From NCBI GenBank assembly GCA_023436825.1, contig JAEZHS010000626.1:1-6062 (forward strand): DNA of 6,062 bases, read 5' to 3'. Each line of letters starts with the position of its first letter. Position 1 is the stretch's first letter. A program made the translations under genes and the position numbers. Below, in pieces: positions 1 through 4,693 of the stretch. The DNA comes from Pseudomonadota bacterium. Lineage in GTDB: Bacteria > Pseudomonadota > Alphaproteobacteria > Reyranellales > Reyranellaceae. The notes under the pieces were generated by a model. The model was not told the origin of the DNA. It worked only from the letters and a program-made list of their open reading frames with translations, and searched no databases.

Positions 1-17
1 GTCCGGAAGACAAAGAC

Positions 18-45
18 CATGAGCGGACCTGGAGGTCCGCGCTCC
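18..45 (+). repeat. 28-nt palindromic repeat, copy 1
   Basis: The core GCGGACCTGGAGGTCCGC is a perfect palindrome (8-bp arms, GG centre). Flanking GAG and CTC extend the stem with one bulged base. The whole 28 nt recur exactly, in opposite orientation, at 2356-2383, and the match stops at both ends, so the unit is a defined dispersed element of REP type rather than chance. This copy lies about 40 bp beyond the acetyltransferase stop codon. It could act as an mRNA 3'-end stabiliser or weak terminator, but no T-run follows it on the minus strand. Confidence 0.8.
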
Positions 46-58
46 GGCAAGACCATGA

Positions 59-78
59 CGCGCCCCTGGAGTGGCGCG
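59..78 (-). terminator. GC-rich hairpin after the acetyltransferase stop
   Basis: Six-base perfect arms CGCGCC/GGCGCG enclose an 8-nt loop, beginning 7 nt after the TAG stop of the acetyltransferase (86-88). No U-tract follows, so it does not meet the intrinsic terminator pattern. It could still mark the operon end together with the palindrome at 18-45. In such GC-rich DNA a 6-bp GC stem is not rare, so this is a weak call. Confidence 0.25.
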
Positions 79-85
79 GCCCCAG

Positions 86-583
86 CTACCCCTGCGCCAG
101 CTTCTCCAGGGCTTCGCCGCTCAGGCGGTAGGGCAGCCAGTTGCGGATCCATTTGAAGCCGAGGCGCTCGTAGAAGCCGCGCGCCGGATTCCAGTCGAGC
201 ACGTTGAGATCGATGCGCTTGAAGCCCTTGGCGGCGCATTCCTGGGCCAGCGCCTGCATGAGCGCACGGGCCACGCCGCCGCGGCGCTCCTCGGGCACCA
301 CCCAGATGTCCTCGATGAAGATGCCGCGCGCGGCCGTCCAGACGGAATAGTTGAAGGTGTAGAGCACGAAGCCCACGGGCGCGCCGCCGCGCTCGGCGAT
401 CAAGGCGGCGAATTGCGGATCCTTGCCGAAGCCGTCGAGCGCCAGCGATTGCGGTGTCGCGGTGACGGCATCGGGCTCGTCCTCGTAGGTCGCGAGATCG
501 ACCGAGAAGCGATGCAGCAGCTCGACATCATTGACCGTCGCCAAGCGAACGGTGACCGTCGCAATAGGCGCCTTTTCAGTCAT
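86..583 (-). CDS. GNAT N-acetyltransferase, spermidine/spermine acetyltransferase-like
   Basis: This 165-residue protein is a single GNAT domain predicted to move an acetyl group from acetyl-CoA to an amine. The acetyl-CoA motif A is visible as IFIEDIWVVPEERRGGVARAL (residues 88-108, central part RRGGVA). It is followed by VLDWN (128-132) and FYERLGF (137-143). The E91-D92 pair before motif A, the LDWN motif and Y138 match the SSAT/diamine acetyltransferase layout, where the equivalent Tyr is the proposed general acid. The substrate could be a polyamine, a thialysine-like amine or another small amine. The ATG at 583 is chosen because AAGGAGG lies 10 nt upstream (594-600) and because it overlaps the preceding stop as ATGA. 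A longer in-frame reading to 679 would only overlap DUF2783 and has no family support. It is the last gene of the minus-strand operon. The family is sure; the substrate is inferred. Confidence 0.92.
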   Translation of the reverse strand: MTEKAPIATVTVRLATVNDVELLHRFSVDLATYEDEPDAVTATPQSLALDGFGKDPQFAALIAERGGAPVGFVLYTFNYSVWTAARGIFIEDIWVVPEERRGGVARALMQALAQECAAKGFKRIDLNVLDWNPARGFYERLGFKWIRNWLPYRLSGEALEKLAQG

Positions 584-771
584 TTCGCTGCCGCCTCCTT
601 CAGTGCTTCCCGGATCACGGCCTCGTCGCCGATGTGATTGACCAGCAGCAGGATCAGCCGCGCGTCGAAGTCGCGGCACTGCTCGTCGCTCAGGCCCTTA
701 TGGGCGTCGACGATGGCGTTATAGACGTCGTCGGGGTGGGCGAGGTTCAAGGTTCGTCGCAAGGCCGTCAT
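580..771 (-). CDS. DUF2783 family small protein
   Basis: This 63-residue, probably all-helical cytoplasmic protein carries the features I recognise as DUF2783: DDVYNAIVDAHKGLSDEQ (residues 14-31), then ARLILLLVNHIGDEAVI (37-53). Its length is typical of the family. There is no signal peptide, and the LILLLV run is too short and too embedded in charged sequence for a membrane segment. Its function is unknown. Members are, to my knowledge, usually found next to FAD-dependent monooxygenases, which suggests an accessory or stabilising subunit (inference). It overlaps the monooxygenase by 4 bp upstream (ATG 771-769, monooxygenase TGA 770-768) and the acetyltransferase by 4 bp downstream, so its translation is probably coupled to both. 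AGGAG at 778-782, 6 nt before the ATG, supports the start. Confidence 0.9.
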   Translation of the reverse strand: MTALRRTLNLAHPDDVYNAIVDAHKGLSDEQCRDFDARLILLLVNHIGDEAVIREALKEAAAK

Positions 772-2354
772 GCGTGGCTCCTGCCCGTGTCACGTCCGTG
801 GGCCCGCTCGAGGGCGGCGGTGACGGCGGCGGGATCATGGTTGCGCCAGCGCGCCGCGACGTAGCGATCGGGCCGGATCAAATAGGTCGTGCCGGGACGG
901 GCATCGTAGCGCCGCCATGCCAGGCCGTTGCCACCGACCGCGACCCCGGTGACGCCATCGGGCGGCTCGGCCCGGCCCTCGCCGAATGTCAGCAGGCTGA
1001 AGTCGCGGCCGAGCCGGTCGATCAGCCAGCCGTTGCCGACGGGGGCATCGAGCATCGCACGCCCCGGCCCCGGGCCGCTGGCCCAGTCGCCGTCGCGGTC
1101 CGGCGTATCGAGCGGCGACTCGGGCTGCAGCGTCGGTGCCGACAGACGGCCGCTGTTGATCAGGGCACGGGCGAAGGGGAAATCGCGCGCCAAGGCGAGC
1201 GCGGCGTCGCGAAAGGCGCGCGCCGCCGGAAACTTGGGCGTGATGAAGTCGGTGCTGCGGGTCGAGTTGAGGATGTTCTCACGCGCCGCCGCCCGGCGCT
1301 CGCGGTCGTAGCTGTCGAGCAGCGCCTCGGGCGCCTTGCCGGCCACGATCAAGGCGAGCTTCCAGGCGAGATTGTCGACATCGGCGATCGCGCCGTTGCC
1401 GCCGCGCGCGCCGAACGGCGAGACGACGTGAGCGGCGTCGCCGGCGAAGATCACGCGGCCCTCGACGAAACGCTGCATCATGCGACAGGCGAAGGTGTAG
1501 ACGCTGCTCCACTCGTGCTCCCAGCGCGCCTCGGGCCCGAACATCATGCGCAGGCGGCGGTCGATGTTCTCGGGCTTCTTCTCCTCCTCGGCGTCGGCGT
1601 CGCGGCCGAGCTGGAAGTCGACGCGCAGCACGTTGTCGGCCTGGCGGTGCAGCAGCACCGAGTTGGTGGGATGGAACGGCGGATGGAACCAGAAGCGCCG
1701 CTCCTTGGGCAACTCGTCGAGCAGGCGGATGTCGGCGATCAGGAACTGGTCATGGAAGACCTCGCCCTCGAACGCGAGCCCGAGCATGTGGCGCACCGGG
1801 CTGCGGACGCCGTCGCAGGCGACCAGCCATTCGGCTTCAAGAGCATAGCGGCCGTCCGGCGTCTCGACCTCGACCGCGACGTGATCGTCGTGCGGCGCGA
1901 CGCCTATGACCTTGTTGCGGAAGCGCATCTCGATCGCGGGCTCGACGAGGCAGCGCTCGTACAGGAATTCCTCGACGTAATACTGCTGCAGGTTCACGAA
2001 GGCCGGGAACTTGTGGCCGGGCTCGGGCTGCAGGTTGAAGCGGTAGACGGCCTGTTTGCCGAGATAGACCTCGCCCTGCTCCCAGGTGATGCCCTTGTCG
2101 ACCATGCGTCGCGAAATGCCGAAGCGGTCCCACACTTCGAGACTGTGCTTGGCCTGGCAGATCGAGCGGCTGCCGACGCTCACCGTATCGTCCTCGTCGA
2201 GCACGACCGTCGGCACCCCGCGCGCCGCAAGCTGCAATGCCAAGGTCGGCCCAGCCATGCCGGCGCCGACGATGACCACGGGACGGCGCGTGGATTTGCC
2301 GTCAAGCTCCGGCGGACGCCGGTACGGATAGTGCCTGTAAGTGTAGGAGCTCAC
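768..2354 (-). CDS. FAD-dependent monooxygenase, MhpA/PheA-TfdB class
   Basis: This 528-residue group A flavoprotein monooxygenase is predicted to hydroxylate an aromatic or related substrate with NAD(P)H and O2. The three FAD-family fingerprints are in order: GAGMAG (residues 30-35) in a Rossmann beta-alpha-beta ending at VLDEDD; the DG motif VACDGVRSPVRHMLG (178-192); and the GD motif GRVIFAGDAAHVVSPFGARG (299-318), followed by DNLAWKLALI (327-336). SRSICQAKHSLEVWDRFG (62-79) is typical of MhpA-like hydroxylases. Residues from about 405 form a C-terminal thioredoxin-like region as in phenol hydroxylase relatives. The substrate cannot be read from sequence. The start is GTG at 2354. The conserved-looking YRRPPELDG (11-19) requires translation to begin near here, and the reading frame upstream closes at a TGA inside the repeat. 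The best Shine-Dalgarno, GGAGG at 2366-2370, lies 11 nt away inside the palindromic repeat. Its stop overlaps the DUF2783 start. It is cytoplasmic, with no signal peptide. Confidence 0.93.
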   Translation of the reverse strand: MSSYTYRHYPYRRPPELDGKSTRRPVVIVGAGMAGPTLALQLAARGVPTVVLDEDDTVSVGSRSICQAKHSLEVWDRFGISRRMVDKGITWEQGEVYLGKQAVYRFNLQPEPGHKFPAFVNLQQYYVEEFLYERCLVEPAIEMRFRNKVIGVAPHDDHVAVEVETPDGRYALEAEWLVACDGVRSPVRHMLGLAFEGEVFHDQFLIADIRLLDELPKERRFWFHPPFHPTNSVLLHRQADNVLRVDFQLGRDADAEEEKKPENIDRRLRMMFGPEARWEHEWSSVYTFACRMMQRFVEGRVIFAGDAAHVVSPFGARGGNGAIADVDNLAWKLALIVAGKAPEALLDSYDRERRAAARENILNSTRSTDFITPKFPAARAFRDAALALARDFPFARALINSGRLSAPTLQPESPLDTPDRDGDWASGPGPGRAMLDAPVGNGWLIDRLGRDFSLLTFGEGRAEPPDGVTGVAVGGNGLAWRRYDARPGTTYLIRPDRYVAARWRNHDPAAVTAALERAHGRDTGRSHA

Positions 2355-2355
2355 T

Positions 2356-2383
2356 GGAGCGCGGACCTCCAGGTCCGCTCATG
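2356..2383 (-). repeat. 28-nt palindromic repeat, copy 2
   Basis: This is an exact reverse-orientation copy of the element at 18-45. It ends one base before the GTG start codon of the monooxygenase, so the mRNA leader next to the start would fold into the 8-bp stem, with the GGAGG (2366-2370) partly in the loop and partly in the stem. Read in the monooxygenase frame, it is open from a TGA and would encode ADLEVRAP directly before the GTG, so the element can also be read through as protein. Confidence 0.8.
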
Positions 2384-2393
2384 AATCGGTCCT

Positions 2394-2500
2394 TCATGCT
2401 CCTCTCTCCCTTGGGGGAGAGGTTGGGTGATGGGGCGATGCGGGAAACAGCCTTCGTCCCCGTCACCTGACCTCTCCCCCAGTGGGGGAGAGGAACATGA
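2394..2500. repeat. Long imperfect inverted repeat with two nested hairpins (MITE/BIME-like)
   Basis: The arms 2394-2435 and 2458-2500 are inverted copies of each other with about five mismatches and one gap over 43 nt, around a 22-nt centre (2436-2457). Each arm contains its own hairpin. The right one (2471-2493) has a perfect 10-bp stem CCTCTCCCCC/GGGGGAGAGG with a 3-nt loop. The left one (2401-2422) has the same stem with a single T-G pair and a 2-nt loop. The element fills most of the 154-bp gap between the MBL gene stop and the monooxygenase start. It has no coding capacity. It resembles non-autonomous dispersed palindromes of GC-rich proteobacteria. As RNA it could affect processing or differential expression of the two genes. 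Confidence 0.8.
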
Positions 2501-2508
2501 GTGCATGA

Positions 2509-3462
2509 TCACGCCTTCTCCAGCGCCGACCACATCTCGATGTCGCGCTCGGCGGTCCAGATGCGCGGATGGTCGAGGCCCTTGGCCTCGTCGTAGGCGC
2601 GCGACACGTCGAACGGCATGCAGTGCTCGAAGATCACCCAGTTGCCGTAGCGCGGCTGCAGGGCGGCCATCGCCTTGTCGTAGGCCTGCTTCAGCGTATC
2701 GCCGGCCTCGGCGCTCTTGGACACGGCCTTGTAGAGCTCGCTCAGGAAGGCCTGCGTTCCGGCGATGCCCTCCTCGACGGCCGCCTCGCCCATCAGCGCA
2801 TCGCCGCGGCCCGGCACCAGGGCGAGCGCCTTGAGGTCGCGCAGCTTCTGCAGGGTTTCGGGCCAGTCCTTGTAGTGTGCGTCTCCGGCATAGGGCGTGG
2901 CGCCGTACTCGACGAGGTCGCCGCTGAACAGGGTGCGCTCCTCGGGCAGCCAGACGATCGTGTCGCCCTTGGTGTGGCCACGGCCGGCATGGATGATGTC
3001 GACCTGCAGCTTGCCCAGCCACAGCGACATGCGGTCGGCGAAGGTGATGGTGGGCCATGTCAGCCCGGGAATGGTCTCGGCGGCATCGAACAGGCGCGGA
3101 AAGCGCTGCAGCTCGGACTTGTAGTCCTGCGCGCCACGCTCGACGATCATCTCGCGCGTGGCCTCGCTGCAAATGATGTGCTGCGGCTCGAAGCCCGAGG
3201 CGCCCAGCACGCGCACGGCGTGGTAATGCGACAGCACCACGTACTTGATCGGCTTGTCGGTGACGGTGCGGATGTACTCGATGACCTTGTGCGCCATCTT
3301 GGGCGTCGCCTGCGCATCGACCACCAGCACCGCGTCGTCGCCGACCACGATGCCGGTGTTGGGATCGCCCTCGGCAGTGAAGGCGTAAGCATGCTCCGAC
3401 AGGCGGCTGAAGGTGATCTTCTTCTCCGCCATATCCGCCTGCGAGGCGAAGGCCCGGGCCAT
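2509..3462 (-). CDS. MBL-fold metallo-hydrolase-like protein with altered metal site
   Basis: This 317-residue protein has a metallo-beta-lactamase fold. Strand GIVVGDDAVLVVDAQ (residues 37-51) leads to the metal loop SHYHAVRVLGAS (78-89), then GRGHTKGDTIVWLP (160-173), FSGDLVEYGATPY (179-191) and LVPGRGDAL (215-223). H79, H81 and H163 keep the three-His site 1 and D182 the bridging Asp. The usual HxHxDH is HxHAVR here (V83, R84 for Asp, His), and the late PGHG is PGRG (R219), so the site 2 ligands are missing. The C-terminal part (about 225-317), including WVIFEHCMPFDVSRAYDEA, is an extension I believe is typical of this subfamily. There is no signal peptide. Its exact reaction is unknown. 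The ATG at 3462 has AGGGAG 8 nt upstream (3471-3476). A start 48 bp further upstream would translate the repeat at 3481-3507 (peptide SFAALRMT) and is rejected. It lies upstream of the monooxygenase, probably in the same unit. Confidence 0.9.
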   Translation of the reverse strand: MARAFASQADMAEKKITFSRLSEHAYAFTAEGDPNTGIVVGDDAVLVVDAQATPKMAHKVIEYIRTVTDKPIKYVVLSHYHAVRVLGASGFEPQHIICSEATREMIVERGAQDYKSELQRFPRLFDAAETIPGLTWPTITFADRMSLWLGKLQVDIIHAGRGHTKGDTIVWLPEERTLFSGDLVEYGATPYAGDAHYKDWPETLQKLRDLKALALVPGRGDALMGEAAVEEGIAGTQAFLSELYKAVSKSAEAGDTLKQAYDKAMAALQPRYGNWVIFEHCMPFDVSRAYDEAKGLDHPRIWTAERDIEMWSALEKA

Positions 3463-3480
3463 CGATATTTCTCCCTTTCT

Positions 3481-3576
3481 GGTCATCCTGAGCGCAGCGA
3501 AGGATCCCATGCCGACGGCAGACGGCGATGAGGTCCTTCGCTGAGCTCAGGACAACAGTATCGCTCAGGATGACAG
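3481..3576. repeat. Inverted pair plus fragment of the GTCATCCTGAGCGCAGCG repeat
   Basis: The left arm, 3486-3506, and the right arm, 3532-3552, are inverted copies with two mismatches in 21 nt, around a 25-nt spacer. A third piece at 3563-3575 repeats the GTCATCCTGAGCG end exactly in inverse orientation. This sequence type (TCATCCTGAGCGCAGCGAAG) is a dispersed intergenic repeat I recognise from many bacterial genomes. It fills most of the gap between the HtrA-like gene and the MBL gene, so the MBL leader starts with a potential long hairpin. On the minus strand TATACT (3580-3575), just after the HtrA-like stop, resembles a -10 box, but no -35 box stands at the right distance, so a promoter here is only a possibility. 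Confidence 0.75.
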
Positions 3577-3591
3577 TATAGCTCAGTCCGA
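3556..3591. repeat. 18-bp imperfect tandem repeat across the HtrA-like stop codon
   Basis: CAGTATCGCTCAGG (from 3556) is followed exactly 18 bp later by CAGTATAGCTCAGT (from 3574). The second unit contains the TGA stop of the HtrA-like gene (3583-3585), and the first overlaps the repeat fragment at 3563-3575. It is probably a by-product of repeat insertion or slippage at the 3' end of the gene. Confidence 0.5.
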
Positions 3592-4599
3592 GCCGAACTT
3601 GTGATAACGCGCCCGGTCGCCGGTCCGCACCGTGACCTCGAAGGCGTCGTTGTCCCGCTCCATGCGCAGGGTCACCGCCGTGCCGGCGGGGCCGCTTGCC
3701 CACAGCTTGCGATAGAAGTCGGCGAGGTCGTCGAGCACGTCGCCGTTCAGGGCATGCAGGATGTCATTGCGCTGCAGGCCGGCGCGATCGGCCGGGCCGC
3801 CGTCGGAGATGCCGCCGACCACGAGCTGGCCCATGTGCTCGACCGTGTAGAGGCCGAGCCAGGGACGCGGCGGCGTCGTCAGCCGTCCCGTCGTCACCAG
3901 CTCCTGGAAGATCGGCTTCAGCCGGTTGATGGGCACGTACATGTTGCCGGGGAAGGCGGGCGCGCCGGGACCCAGCGCCTCGGGCACCAGCAGCGAGCCG
4001 ATGCCCAGCAGCGAGCCGTCATGGCCGATCAGTGCCGAGCCGCCCCACAGCGGATAGGCCGGCACCGTGAAGATCGCGTTTTCCAGAAGGTACTCCCAGT
4101 AGCCGGCGTACTCGCGGCGCCCGGCGACCTTGACCTTGAGCGTCGCCTTCTCGCCGCCCAAGCCCGCGACGTAGCCCTCGCTGCGCAGCTCCAGCGAATC
4201 GGAATCGCCGAACTTCAGGTGCTTCAGCCGGATCGGCTGCTCGGTGCGGACCAGCCCGAAGCCGCTTTCGTAGTCGTAGCCGACGATGTAGGCGGGCCAG
4301 TCGTTGCCATCGATGTCGGTGATGGTCACGGTGTCGGCTTCCATGATCAGGTAGCCGATGGTGACGATCAGGCCATCCTCGCTGATCAGAGCGCCATGAC
4401 CTTCGCGCTCGGCGCCCAGCGTCTGGGCCGAGCGGCGGTCCTTGGGAACAGTGGTGCGCACGCCGACCACCGCTGCGAGCGCGCCGGCCACCGCCGGCGG
4501 CAGATTGGAGACGCCGGGCAGCCGCGCCTCGACAGCCTCCCGGCCGGTGGGAACATGACCACCCGACCCGTTCGCCGAACCGTTCAACCCTCGGGCCAT
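3583..4599 (-). CDS. HtrA/S1C-like protein with PDZ domain, probable pseudoprotease
   Basis: This 338-residue protein has a trypsin-like DegP/HtrA domain (about 40-235) and a C-terminal PDZ domain (about 245-328; PWLGLY, GGPADRAGLQRNDILHALNG). Family landmarks are clear: GHGALISEDGLIVTIGYLI (67-85), KFGDSDSL (129-136) and WGGSALIGHDGSLLGIGSLL (185-204). All three catalytic positions look replaced when aligned to the HtrA pattern: TNNHV becomes TIGYL (His to Y83), TDLA becomes SGFG (Asp to G113) and GNSGGPL becomes LWGGSAL (Ser to G186). It is therefore likely a non-proteolytic binding or scaffold protein. No signal peptide or membrane anchor is visible, unlike periplasmic HtrA proteins, so it may stay in the cytoplasm. 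The ATG at 4599 has GGAGG 6 nt upstream (4606-4610); an upstream ATG at 4638 adds only an Arg-rich stretch and is not favoured. It lies 120 bp before the MBL gene; whether they share a transcript is unclear. Confidence 0.88.
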   Translation of the reverse strand: MARGLNGSANGSGGHVPTGREAVEARLPGVSNLPPAVAGALAAVVGVRTTVPKDRRSAQTLGAEREGHGALISEDGLIVTIGYLIMEADTVTITDIDGNDWPAYIVGYDYESGFGLVRTEQPIRLKHLKFGDSDSLELRSEGYVAGLGGEKATLKVKVAGRREYAGYWEYLLENAIFTVPAYPLWGGSALIGHDGSLLGIGSLLVPEALGPGAPAFPGNMYVPINRLKPIFQELVTTGRLTTPPRPWLGLYTVEHMGQLVVGGISDGGPADRAGLQRNDILHALNGDVLDDLADFYRKLWASGPAGTAVTLRMERDNDAFEVTVRTGDRARYHKFGSD

Positions 4600-4693
4600 C
4601 GGCAACCTCCACCTCCGGCACGCACGGCGCCGGCACATTCCCCCTGGACGTCAAAGATAGGCGTCCGGGCCGGCGATTGCTATATGACCGTGC
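4600..4693. promoter_or_regulatory. Divergent intergenic region, HtrA-like gene / uvrD
   Basis: These 94 bp separate two divergently oriented starts, so promoters for both must lie here or overlap the genes. The minus-strand side carries two GGAGG boxes (4606-4610 and 4612-4616) before the HtrA-like ATG. TTGACG on the minus strand (4654-4649) resembles a -35 box, but no good -10 follows it at 16-18 nt. GGACG/CGTCC arms (4646-4650, 4662-4666) form a small inverted repeat that could be an operator; this is speculative. Confidence 0.5.
4678..4686 (+). promoter_or_regulatory. Candidate extended -10 box for uvrD
   Basis: TGCTATATG fits an extended -10 element (TGn followed by TATATG, close to TATAAT). 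It ends 7 nt before the helicase ATG at 4694, which puts the expected transcription start at or very near the start codon. No convincing -35 is present, as is allowed for extended -10 promoters. It stands out as AT-rich in a GC-rich gap. Confidence 0.4.

Noticed and set aside
20..136. Short plus-strand reading frame beginning in the 28-nt repeat
   Set aside because: It has no Shine-Dalgarno, overlaps the end of the acetyltransferase on the other strand and has a low-complexity Pro/Ala/Gly translation.
18..2383. Composite transposon bounded by the 28-nt inverted repeats
   Set aside because: There is no transposase, no visible target duplication beside the repeats, and the repeat is itself palindromic, which fits a dispersed REP-like family better than terminal inverted repeats.
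774..2384. 536-codon open frame on the plus strand opposite the monooxygenase
   Set aside because: It is antisense to a gene with all FAD monooxygenase motifs. Its translation is low-complexity Ala/Arg/Asp/Val sequence without motifs, as expected from GC-rich codon bias.
2394..2500. Intrinsic terminator or CRISPR-like repeats
   Set aside because: The hairpins are not followed by a T-run on either strand, and there are only two inverted units rather than direct repeats with spacers.
2351..3703. 450-codon minus-strand frame overlapping the MBL gene
   Set aside because: It is a frame-shifted reading of the MBL gene and of two repeat regions, rich in Arg/Gly/His, with no domain.
4646..4666. LexA/SOS box for uvrD
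   Set aside because: The small GGACG/CGTCC inverted repeat does not match the alphaproteobacterial GTTC-N7-GTTC or GAAC-N7-GAAC patterns, and no such pattern was seen in the gap.
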